Shown here one piece after another: positions 24,403-32,434 of a stretch of 61,328 nucleotides of DNA; position 1 is the first letter of the stretch; each line of letters starts with the position of its first letter. Both the position numbers and the translations under genes were made by a program. Source of the DNA: an uncultured Oscillibacter sp. (lineage in GTDB: Bacteria; Bacillota; Clostridia; Oscillospirales; Oscillospiraceae); contig CANPTW010000012.1 in the NCBI GenBank assembly GCA_947577075.1, forward strand, positions 1 to 61,328, in the 5' to 3' direction. A model generated the notes under the pieces. The model saw only the letters and a list, made by a program, of their open reading frames with translations, was not told the origin of the DNA and searched no databases.

Positions 24403-25437
24403 ATGGCCCAAGAACGCAAGCGGCTGCTGATCGTGGACGACACGGAGATTGACCGGATTATTCTTAAGAGCATTCTTGCCCGGGACTTCGACATCCTGGA
24501 GGCCAGCAGCGGCAATATGGCTTTTGAGTACATCACTACCCGGGGGGACCAGCTGGACGCCATCCTGCTGGATATTGCCATGCCCCACATCGACGGGTTC
24601 GACGTGCTGCGCTTCATCGCCGACAAGCAGATGACCCATATCCCCGTGTTCCTGGTTACCGCCGAGCCCACCCGGGACAACGTGGAGCGGGCGGTGCAGT
24701 ACAACATCGCCGAGTTCATCGGCAAGCCCTTCGACCGGGAGGACGTGATCCGGCGGCTGCGGTCCCGGCTGGGCGTCGTCCCCGAGTACAACCTGAAAAA
24801 CGAGGACCTGAAGGCCACCTGGGCCTATATCTCCGACCTGGAGGCGGTCTATAAAACCTATCTTGCCAATCTGGGCCGGGACGACACGCATTACCGGATC
24901 ATGTCGGACCTGATGCGCATCCTGCTGGTCAACTACAACAAGACCACCCGGGAGCTCCGAATGAACAGCGACGCCGTGGAGCTGGTCAGCAAGGCCGCGT
25001 ACTTCTGCGACATCGGGGAGATGGTGATCCCGGACAAGCGGCTCCAGATTATGGCGGCGGGGCAGACCAAGGTGCAGGACCTGCAGCAGACCCACCCGCT
25101 GATGGGGTCCCGCATCATCCGGCTGAACCGGTCCAAAAACTGCGAGTACTTTGTGGAGATCTGCGCCAGCATGTGTCTCCACCATCACGAACGCTTCGAC
25201 GGAAAGGGCTATCCGGACGGGATCGTGGGGAAGAACAACTCCGTCTTCAACCAGCTGTGCCGGCTGGTGGATGAGTTTGAGCAGATGCGCTCCAAGTTCT
25301 TCGGCGACAAGGCCCGCCCCGTCAAGTTTGTGACGAAGCGCCTGACCGGCGACAACGGGGAGATGGTGGAGCCGAAGCTCTACGCCCTGCTGGAGGACTG
25401 CGAACCTCAGATCGTGGATTATTTCATGAAGCTGTAA
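24403..25437 (+). CDS. Response regulator with a degenerate HD-GYP domain
   Basis: 344 aa. The receiver (1-125) has phospho-Asp57 (LLDIAMPHIDG), the acidic pair VDDTE and a conserved Lys near 110. The C-terminal half aligns with HD-GYP c-di-GMP phosphodiesterases. The metal-binding HD pair, normally HDIGK, reads CDIGEM here (Cys202, Asp203), while HHHERFDGKGYPDG (His260-262) is kept. Loss of the metal-site histidine suggests weak, altered or no hydrolysis, so it may act as a binding or regulatory partner of the intact HD-GYP protein encoded next. Confidence 0.88.
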   Translation: MAQERKRLLIVDDTEIDRIILKSILARDFDILEASSGNMAFEYITTRGDQLDAILLDIAMPHIDGFDVLRFIADKQMTHIPVFLVTAEPTRDNVERAVQYNIAEFIGKPFDREDVIRRLRSRLGVVPEYNLKNEDLKATWAYISDLEAVYKTYLANLGRDDTHYRIMSDLMRILLVNYNKTTRELRMNSDAVELVSKAAYFCDIGEMVIPDKRLQIMAAGQTKVQDLQQTHPLMGSRIIRLNRSKNCEYFVEICASMCLHHHERFDGKGYPDGIVGKNNSVFNQLCRLVDEFEQMRSKFFGDKARPVKFVTKRLTGDNGEMVEPKLYALLEDCEPQIVDYFMKL

Positions 25438-25567
25438 GCAGCCTCACCTGGAATAAGGCAGAGCGCCGCCCCCGGAGCCTCGCGCCCCCAGGGCACGGGA
25501 GTTCCCCGGGGCGGCGTTTTGAACGCTGTGCGGCATCTCGGATCTCGGAGAAAGGATGTTGTTTCAT

Positions 25568-26674
25568 ATGGAGAACCCAAACACGCGCCCGGGGGGCGGC
25601 CGGGAGTCCGGCACGATTCTGATCGTGGACGACGACGCGATCAACCGCAAGATCCTGGGGAAGCTCTTCTCGGAGTATTACAAGGTTGCGGAGGCGGAGG
25701 ACGGCCTGGCGGGCCTGGAGCAGATTCTTCGAAACCAGTTCTGCGCCATCCTTCTGGATGTGCAGATGCCCCAGATGGACGGCATCGAGGTCCTGCGCCG
25801 CCTGCGGGCGCTGAAGCTGCTGGACAAGATTCCGGTGTTTCTCATTACCGCCGAGTGCGGCCAGGAGATCATGCGGGAGGCCTATGAGCTGGGCGTCATG
25901 GACGTTATCAGCAAGCCGGTGATTTCCTATGTCGTGCTGCGGCGGGTCCGGTCCATCATCGAGCTGTTCGAGGCCCGGAAGCACCTGGGCGCCGTGGTGG
26001 AGAGCCAGAACATCGCCCTGCTGGAGCAGGCGGAGCGGATTATCCAGCTCAACCAGGGCATGATCGAGGCGCTGGCCACCGCCATTGAGTTCCGGAATGA
26101 GGAGTCCGGGGGCCATGTCCAGCGCATCTGCCAGATCACCCGGCTGATGCTGCAGAACACCGACTTTGGAGAGGGCCTCAGCGAGGATGAGATCGAAAAC
26201 ATCGCCCTGGCCTCCATCATGCACGACGTGGGCAAGATTACCATCCCGGACGCCGTGCTGACTAAGCCCGGCAGGCTCACCGCGGAGGAATACGAGATCA
26301 TGAAAACCCACACCACCAAGGGTGTGACCATTCTGGAGAGCATCCCCCAGCTGCGGAACAGCGGCATCTATGCCTATGCCTGCGACATTGCCCGGCACCA
26401 TCACGAGCGCTGGGACGGCCGGGGCTATCCCGACGGCCTGGCGGGGGAGGCCATTTCCCCCTGGGCCCAGGTGGTGTCCCTGGCCGACGTGTATGACGCG
26501 CTGAGCTGCAAGCGGGTGTACAAGGCGTCCTTCCCCCGGGAACAGGTGCTGGAGATGATCCGCACCGGGCAGTGCGGACTGTTCAACCCCCGCCTGCTGG
26601 ACAGCTTCTTCGCGGTGGAGGACCGGCTTTTTGAGATGTACCAGACCCTGGCGGGGGCGCCCAGCGCCGGATGA
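25568..26674 (+). CDS. Response regulator with an HD-GYP phosphodiesterase domain
   Basis: 368 aa. The receiver (about 13-135) carries phospho-Asp64 (LLDVQMPQMDG). A helical linker leads to an intact HD-GYP domain with MHDVGKI (His219, Asp220) and HHHERWDGRGYPDG (His277-279). It should hydrolyse c-di-GMP when phosphorylated. I chose the ATG at 25568; the earlier ATG at 25556 abuts the GAAAGG site. Between this gene and the previous one is a GC-rich inverted repeat with a long loop, ending in GTTTTG near 25517, that may reduce read-through. Confidence 0.92.
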   Translation: MENPNTRPGGGRESGTILIVDDDAINRKILGKLFSEYYKVAEAEDGLAGLEQILRNQFCAILLDVQMPQMDGIEVLRRLRALKLLDKIPVFLITAECGQEIMREAYELGVMDVISKPVISYVVLRRVRSIIELFEARKHLGAVVESQNIALLEQAERIIQLNQGMIEALATAIEFRNEESGGHVQRICQITRLMLQNTDFGEGLSEDEIENIALASIMHDVGKITIPDAVLTKPGRLTAEEYEIMKTHTTKGVTILESIPQLRNSGIYAYACDIARHHHERWDGRGYPDGLAGEAISPWAQVVSLADVYDALSCKRVYKASFPREQVLEMIRTGQCGLFNPRLLDSFFAVEDRLFEMYQTLAGAPSAG

Positions 26675-26727
26675 GCGCCGCCGGGAGACGGCTGCGCGGC
26701 ATGAATTGATAGGGGAGGTGGACGCGG

Positions 26728-29700
26728 ATGTACCACTGTCTCATTGGATTTTACTGCATCGGCTGCGAGGAGCACGTGCTCCGAACGCTTCAAAGCATCC
26801 CGCCGCTGGAGCGGTACACCCACAGCTTTGTGGAGAGCGACGGGCCCCGGCCGGAGCTGACCGCGGCGGCGGACGTGATTTTGGCCGATCTGCGGAGGCT
26901 GGACGCCGGGGAGGCGCTGGAAGCCCTGGCGGCCGGCATGAAGCCGGGGGCCGAGCTGATTGTGATTGCCGGACGGGAGCAGGAGGAGGGCCTGGCGGAG
27001 GGCGGACCGGACTGCCTCCGGGATATCTGGACGGCCCCCCTCTCGGAGAGCATGCTGCGCTTCCGCTTCTTGAAATGGCGGGAGGGCTATAAGCTGAGCC
27101 GGGACCTGTGGCAGGCCAACAGCTTTTTGGACACGACCATCAACGAATCGCCGAACCTGATCTGGTACAAGGACAAGAACGGCCTCCACGAAAAAGTGAA
27201 CGACAGCTTCTGCCGGACCGTCAACAAGACCAAGGAACAGGTGGAGGGGCAGAAGCACGCCTATATCTGGGACGTGGAGCACGACGACCCGGCCTGCGTG
27301 GAGTCGGAGCGGGAGGTCATGGAGCGGGGGGCTACCTGCGTCCGTGACGAGGTGGTCCGGACCCGGGGCGGGGAGATGCTGCTGACCACCTATAAGTCCC
27401 CGCTGTACGACCTGGACGGCAGCGTGATGGGCACCGTGGGCGTGGCCATTGACGTGACGAAGGAACGGAGCTACGAGCAGGAGATCCTGGAGAAGAACCG
27501 GACGATGGAGCTGCTGTTCGCCACCATGGACTGCGGCGTTATGTGCCACAGCCTGGACGGGAAGCGCGTGATCAGCGTGAACCAGGCGGCGCTGAAGCTG
27601 CTGGGCTATCAGACGCAGGAGGACCTGCTGGACGACGGCTTCGACCTGGTGGCCCAGTCCGTGGTGGAGGAGGATAAGCCCAGGCTCCGGGAGGCCATAC
27701 GCTCCCTGGAAAAGCCCGGGGACAGCGCCAGCGTGGAGTACCGGGTCCGGCACGCGGACGGAAAGCTGTTCCACATTCTGGGGAACATCAAGCTTATTGA
27801 GAAGGGCGGGGAGCTGTTTTACCAGCGGTTTTTGCTGGACTTCACCGCCTATAAGCTCCGGGACGAAGCCAAGTGGGCCAGGAAGAACCAGCAGATTCAA
27901 TACCGGGAGCGGATCTTTGAGATCTTCTCCAGCTTCCTGGCGGAAAACGTCGACGACGTCTATATGATGCTGGACGAGACGGGGGAGAATGTGGAGTTCG
28001 TCAGCTCCAACATTGACCGGGTGCTGGGAATTCCCTGGCAGGAGGCCAAGGAGGACCTGACCTGCGTCGGGGCCCCCCGGTATATCACCGGCGGGCCGGT
28101 GACGCGGGAGACGCTGCGCGGCCTGGAGCCCGGCATGGGCCTGGAGGGCATGGAGACGGAGCGGGTCAACCGGAGGACCGGAGAGCACCGATGGTTCCGG
28201 GAGAGCGTATACTGCGTCTCCGTGCAGTACCGCAAGAAGATCATCGTTTACATCTCGGACCGCACCCGGGAGCGGGCCACGCAGAACACCCTGGCCGAGG
28301 CCCTGGACATGGCGCAGGTGGCGAACAAGGCCAAAAGCACCTTCCTCAGCAACGTCAGCCACGATATCCGGACGCCGATGAACGCCATCATGGGCTTTGT
28401 GGCCCTGCTGAAGGAGGAGGCGGGGGACCGGGAACGGGTCCTGGAGTATACCCAGAAGATCTCCGCCGCCAGCCAGCACCTGCTGGGCCTGATCAACGAC
28501 GTGCTGGACATGAACAAAATTGAAAGCGGCAGCGCGGTTTTGAACATCGGCGAGCTGAACCTGGCGGAGCTCATCGACGGGCTGAACACCATGATCCGCC
28601 CCCAGGCCAGGGCCAAGGACCAGACCTTTGAGATGTTCACCAACTCCCTGACCTATGAGCATCTGCTGGGGGACAAGGTGCGGATCAATCAGATTTTGAT
28701 CAACATCCTCTCCAACGCCGTGAAATACACCCAGACCGGCGGCAGGATCGAAATGCGGGTGGAGGAGCTGCCCCAGGTGGACGAGAACTACAGCCGCATT
28801 CAGTTCACCATCCGGGATAACGGCCAGGGCATGAGCGAGGAGTACCAGCGGGTAATCTTCGACCCCTTCACCCGGGAGCAGAGCACGGTTTTGAACAAGA
28901 TTCAGGGCACCGGGCTGGGAATGGCCATCACGAAGAGCCTGGTGGACCTGATGGGCGGCAAGATCCGCGTGGAGAGCAAAAGCGGCCGGGGCAGCACCTT
29001 TACCGTGGAGCTGGAGCTGCGCATCCAAAAGCAGGAGGCGGACCCCGCCTTCTGGGAGAAGCACAGCATCGCGCGGATGATCGTGGCGGACGACGACGAG
29101 GATATCTGCCGGGACATTGTGAGGAAGATGTCCGGGGCCGGCGTGGCCACGCATTACGCCACCAGCGGGAAAAAGGCCCTGGAGATGATGCGGGCCGCCC
29201 GGGAGGGGGGCGAGCCGTACGACCTGATGCTGCTGGACTGGAAGATGCCGGACCTGGACGGCATGGAAACCGCCCGCCTGGTCCGGAAGAACTACTGCCG
29301 GAAGATTCCCATTCTCCTCTTCACCGCCTACGACTGGGCGGACATCGAGAAGGAGGCCCTGGAGGTGGGGATCGAGCATTTCCTGCCCAAGCCCTTCTTC
29401 ATGAGCAACTTCAAAAGCGCCATCCAGCGGATGCAGGGCACGCAGAAGTCCGCCCTGTCCGGCGGGGGCAGGAGCGTGGTGGACAAAAAGCGCATCATGG
29501 TGGTGGACGACATCGAGGTCAACCGCATGATCCTGGTGAAGATCCTGACCACCCTGGGGGCGGTCTGCGACACGGCGGAGGACGGACAGGAGGCCGTGGA
29601 GAAGTTTGAAGCCTCCCGGCCGGGGGAGTACGACATCATCCTGATGGACGTCCAGATGCCCGTTATGAACGGCTATGAGGCCACCAGGGCCATCCGGGCG

Positions 29701-29901
29701 GGGAAGCACCCCTCCGCCCAGTCCGTGGCGATCATCGCCATGACGGCCAACGCCTTTGTGGACGACATCCGAAGCGCCCTGGAATCCGGGATGGACGCCC
29801 ATGTGGCCAAGCCCATTGTGCTGGACCAGCTGAAGCGCACGATCCAGGAGGTGCTGGAACGGAAGGAGCACAAGGTCTGCAGGATCCTGCCCCAGGGCTG
29901 A
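26728..29901 (+). CDS. Soluble hybrid histidine kinase with PAS domains and two receivers
   Basis: 1057 aa without membrane helices. The N-terminal 120 residues resemble a degenerate receiver (VILADLRRLDAGEAL) that lacks the usual acidic pair. Three PAS-type domains follow (about 130-250, 255-385, 390-510). HisKA carries His545 (VSHDIRTPMNAI), then the ATPase domain (INILSNAVKYTQ, IRDNGQGM, GTGLGMAI). Two receivers carry phospho-Asp near 837 (LMLLDWKMPD) and 973 (IILMDVQMP). From HisKA onward it is a close paralogue of the membrane kinase at 21057, so the pair arose by duplication. GGGGAGGTG precedes the ATG. Confidence 0.94.
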   Translation: MYHCLIGFYCIGCEEHVLRTLQSIPPLERYTHSFVESDGPRPELTAAADVILADLRRLDAGEALEALAAGMKPGAELIVIAGREQEEGLAEGGPDCLRDIWTAPLSESMLRFRFLKWREGYKLSRDLWQANSFLDTTINESPNLIWYKDKNGLHEKVNDSFCRTVNKTKEQVEGQKHAYIWDVEHDDPACVESEREVMERGATCVRDEVVRTRGGEMLLTTYKSPLYDLDGSVMGTVGVAIDVTKERSYEQEILEKNRTMELLFATMDCGVMCHSLDGKRVISVNQAALKLLGYQTQEDLLDDGFDLVAQSVVEEDKPRLREAIRSLEKPGDSASVEYRVRHADGKLFHILGNIKLIEKGGELFYQRFLLDFTAYKLRDEAKWARKNQQIQYRERIFEIFSSFLAENVDDVYMMLDETGENVEFVSSNIDRVLGIPWQEAKEDLTCVGAPRYITGGPVTRETLRGLEPGMGLEGMETERVNRRTGEHRWFRESVYCVSVQYRKKIIVYISDRTRERATQNTLAEALDMAQVANKAKSTFLSNVSHDIRTPMNAIMGFVALLKEEAGDRERVLEYTQKISAASQHLLGLINDVLDMNKIESGSAVLNIGELNLAELIDGLNTMIRPQARAKDQTFEMFTNSLTYEHLLGDKVRINQILINILSNAVKYTQTGGRIEMRVEELPQVDENYSRIQFTIRDNGQGMSEEYQRVIFDPFTREQSTVLNKIQGTGLGMAITKSLVDLMGGKIRVESKSGRGSTFTVELELRIQKQEADPAFWEKHSIARMIVADDDEDICRDIVRKMSGAGVATHYATSGKKALEMMRAAREGGEPYDLMLLDWKMPDLDGMETARLVRKNYCRKIPILLFTAYDWADIEKEALEVGIEHFLPKPFFMSNFKSAIQRMQGTQKSALSGGGRSVVDKKRIMVVDDIEVNRMILVKILTTLGAVCDTAEDGQEAVEKFEASRPGEYDIILMDVQMPVMNGYEATRAIRAGKHPSAQSVAIIAMTANAFVDDIRSALESGMDAHVAKPIVLDQLKRTIQEVLERKEHKVCRILPQG

Positions 29902-29993
29902 ACCCGCCCGGGGCGGACAGCCGCGGGGGAGAGCGAAACGGGGGGCCAAGGCCCCCGGAGCCTCCTTCCCCCGCCGTCCCAGGGCCGACAGCA

Positions 29994-30033
29994 AGGCCGC
30001 CCCGCCCGGTGTTCCGGGTGGGGCGGCCTTTTT
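29994..30033 (+). terminator. Terminator of the phosphorelay operon
   Basis: 16-position stem (29994-30009 with 30014-30029, one G-T pair), a 4-base loop and a run of T. Confidence 0.9.
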
Positions 30034-30049
30034 GCCGGGCATTGGGAAC

Positions 30050-31072
30050 TCAGCTGCGGTACTGCTCCGCTGTCAGCTTGACGCTGACCCCGCCGGGGCC
30101 CAGAGGCGTGGCCCGGACCTGGAGCTGGTTCTCCAGGGGCTTGTTCTCGTCGATGCGGAAAACCCGGGTGATCTTCTCGCCCGCCGGGAGGTAAATGCCG
30201 GAGAAGGCGGCTCCTCCGGCGCCCACGGCATTGAGGCGGTGAACGTTGATTGCGGCTTCCGACTCTCCCGTGTTCTCAATGGTAATGGCGGCGTATTTGC
30301 CCAGCAGGCCCGTGAAGGCGAAGGTGTGCTCAATTTCGTACTCGTCCTGGAACTCCCGCCCGTCCATGGACCGGCCCGAGATGCTGCCCAGGTTCATCTC
30401 CGCCGGGTCCACCTCGGTATACATGCCCAGGGTTTTGCCGTATTCCGGCTTCGCCGACAGGATGCTCTTGTGCCGGGCCCAGGTTTCCTTCTGCTGCTCC
30501 AGGTCCTCGCCTCTGCCGTTAGAGTGGGAATTGACGGTGATCCCGGCGGAGCCGGTGGTGGCGAAGCCCTCCGACGAAATAACCGTCGCTCCATTTTTGT
30601 CTGTGAAGTTGTAGAGGTTGAAGTCGTGGCGCTGGGCAGAGGCAGAAATTGGGCTCCAGTCCTGTTCCCCGGTGAGGTTTCCCTCCTTGTCACGGAGTTT
30701 GCGGCCCTTGGCCCCGAACTCCAGCTGGTTGGCTTCCTCGTGGAAGTTCACGCCGTCGGTTACGTCGAAGAGCTCCGCCACGGCGGCGGCCTCGATGTAG
30801 TAATGGGTTTCCCCCTTGCTGTCGGCATAGGCCAGAACCTTGGGGGCCGTGCCGCCCTTCTCCGTGGTCAGGGTCTCGCCGGGGGCGATCTGCTGTTTCA
30901 GGAACACGCCCACGCCGATTTGCGCGGGCTCCGCTCCGCCGGAGGGCTGGGGCTTGGAATCGCTGTTGGCCGCGAAGGACGCGGAGATCAGCCCGATCAG
31001 CAGGACCATGGTGACCATGCCCGCCACGAAGGGGGCGTAGTTCTTTCTCATTTCTCGTTTGCCGTGACGCAT
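30050..31072 (-). CDS. Exported protein of unknown function beside an ECF sigma operon
   Basis: 340 aa. Residues 8-35 form a signal peptide or membrane anchor (basic start, hydrophobic core, ASFAAN possible cleavage site). A Ser/Pro-rich linker follows. Residues 75-130 resemble the small repeated domains of cell-surface stalk proteins (YYIEAAAVAELF). The rest is a beta-rich domain I do not recognise. The ATG has AAGGAG 8 bases upstream. It lies 13 bases after the DUF4367 gene, so it is probably a target or partner in the sigma-factor operon. Confidence 0.8.
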   Translation of the reverse strand: MRHGKREMRKNYAPFVAGMVTMVLLIGLISASFAANSDSKPQPSGGAEPAQIGVGVFLKQQIAPGETLTTEKGGTAPKVLAYADSKGETHYYIEAAAVAELFDVTDGVNFHEEANQLEFGAKGRKLRDKEGNLTGEQDWSPISASAQRHDFNLYNFTDKNGATVISSEGFATTGSAGITVNSHSNGRGEDLEQQKETWARHKSILSAKPEYGKTLGMYTEVDPAEMNLGSISGRSMDGREFQDEYEIEHTFAFTGLLGKYAAITIENTGESEAAINVHRLNAVGAGGAAFSGIYLPAGEKITRVFRIDENKPLENQLQVRATPLGPGGVSVKLTAEQYRS

Positions 31073-31085
31073 GATGGATTCTCCT

Positions 31086-31748
31086 TTACCATTTCATATT
31101 TTCCGCGATCTGAAACAGGTCCTCCCGCTCCAGACCCATAGCCGTCAGCAGGAACACATCGGTCCCCTGGGTCCACAGGAGGCGGGACAGGGTGGTGTCC
31201 GGGCTGTAGATGAGAATGGCCTCCTCCCCGTCCACCTCCACGTCCTCCAGGGTGAAGTCCCCCGCGAAGAGGCCGTTCTGCTCCTGGCCGTGCCACTGCT
31301 CCACAGAGAAGTAGCGGCTCTCCGTTCCCTCCCGGGAGCGGTAGGTAAAGACGGCGTGTCCCTGGACCGTGCTCCGGTCCTCGTCCAGGGCAAAGCCCTC
31401 CGGGGTCCAGCCGGGTGTCAGGGGGCGGAAGGGCAGGTCCAAGTCCGTGCCCTTGGGCCGGGCGGAGTAGCTGACCATGCCGTCCTCCTGGGCGGCGTAA
31501 ACCCGGTAGTTGTCGGGCCGGTCCGCCCCCGCGCCGAAGGCCAGCAGAGCTGCCAGCGCCGCGATGACCGCCGCAAGCAAAGCCAGGGTTTTCCAGCGCC
31601 GCTTCCGCCGCCGCAGGATGGGGGCCATGGACGCCTCAAAGGTCAGGGAAAAGTCGTGCCCGCAGTCCTCCCGCCCGGGGAGGGTATCCAGCCAGCGCTC
31701 CGCCGCCTCCGGGGCCGCGGCGTACAGCATCTCGTCGGTGATGTTCAA
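31086..31748 (-). CDS. DUF4367-type membrane protein, likely anti-sigma factor
   Basis: 220 aa. An N-terminal cytoplasmic part (1-50) is followed by a basic stretch and one membrane helix (about 53-72). The outer domain (about 105-220) has the DUF4367 pattern: LTPGWTPEGF, an EEAILIYSP strand, and QGTDVFLLTAMGLEREDL. Its start overlaps the sigma gene stop by 4 bases, the usual coupling of a sigma factor with its membrane inhibitor. The anti-sigma role is inferred from position and topology. Confidence 0.82.
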   Translation of the reverse strand: MNITDEMLYAAAPEAAERWLDTLPGREDCGHDFSLTFEASMAPILRRRKRRWKTLALLAAVIAALAALLAFGAGADRPDNYRVYAAQEDGMVSYSARPKGTDLDLPFRPLTPGWTPEGFALDEDRSTVQGHAVFTYRSREGTESRYFSVEQWHGQEQNGLFAGDFTLEDVEVDGEEAILIYSPDTTLSRLLWTQGTDVFLLTAMGLEREDLFQIAENMKW

Positions 31749-32260
31749 ACGGTTTCCCCCCTTTCCGCCAGCTCCTCCGCCAGCTTGCGCTTGGCTCTGG
31801 CGAGAATCTGGCGCACGTTTGCCGCCGTGGTCCCCAGGAGCTCCCCCACCTCGGCGGCGGAATAGCCGTTGTAGTACTTCAGCAGCAGCGCCTCCCGGTA
31901 CCGGGGAGGCAGGGCCGCCATGGCCCCCGCCAGGGTCCCGTCGGAGGGCGGCGGGGCGCAGCCGGGAAGGCGCTCCTCCTCCAGCTCCGTCTCGGGCCGC
32001 CGGACCCGGGCCCGGTAGAGGTCGATGGCCTTCCGCTCCGCCGTCACGGCGGCCAGGTGCCGGGCCTGGGGCCCCAGCTCCGGGGGAAGGCGGCAGTTCG
32101 CGAGACTGAGGAAGGCCAGATGCACCGCGTCCTCCGCGTCCTGGGCATTTTGCAGAATCCGGTTTGCCGCGTGGAACATCAGTCCCCGGTAGGCGCTGTA
32201 CATCGCCTCGAACCGCGTCCGGTCCTCCGGGTCGTCGATGGCTTGCAGATATAGGAGCAT
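31745..32260 (-). CDS. ECF-type RNA polymerase sigma factor
   Basis: 171 aa, typical ECF length. Region 2 (about 15-80) contains FHAANRILQNAQDAEDAVHL. Region 4 (about 115-165) contains LPPRYREALLLKYY and the helix-turn-helix YSAAEVGELLGTTAANVRQI. It would direct RNA polymerase to its own regulon when released by the membrane protein encoded next. No promoter of this class could be defined from one site. Confidence 0.92.
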   Translation of the reverse strand: MLLYLQAIDDPEDRTRFEAMYSAYRGLMFHAANRILQNAQDAEDAVHLAFLSLANCRLPPELGPQARHLAAVTAERKAIDLYRARVRRPETELEEERLPGCAPPPSDGTLAGAMAALPPRYREALLLKYYNGYSAAEVGELLGTTAANVRQILARAKRKLAEELAERGETV

Positions 32261-32372
32261 CTTGCCGCCTCCCTTCGTCTCTGTACTCTTAGACGCTCCG
32301 GCGGGCCGGAACGTGACGCGCCGCTAAAAAAATTTTCCGCCTCCTGATTGTACGCCGGATTGGGCGCGGTGT

Positions 32373-32410
32373 CAAAAAGAACCTCCCCGTGCCGGACGGC
32401 ACGGGGAGGT
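32373..32410 (-). terminator. Terminator after nifJ
   Basis: 13-bp perfect stem (32410-32398 with 32393-32381), a 4-base loop, then TCTTTTTG on the minus strand. Confidence 0.9.
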
Positions 32411-32434
32411 ATCCCGCTATGGACGGTTTCCCGC

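Noticed and set aside
26425..30042. Minus-strand frame of 1205 codons opposite the second hybrid kinase
   Set aside because: Same reason: composition-driven shadow of a clear gene.
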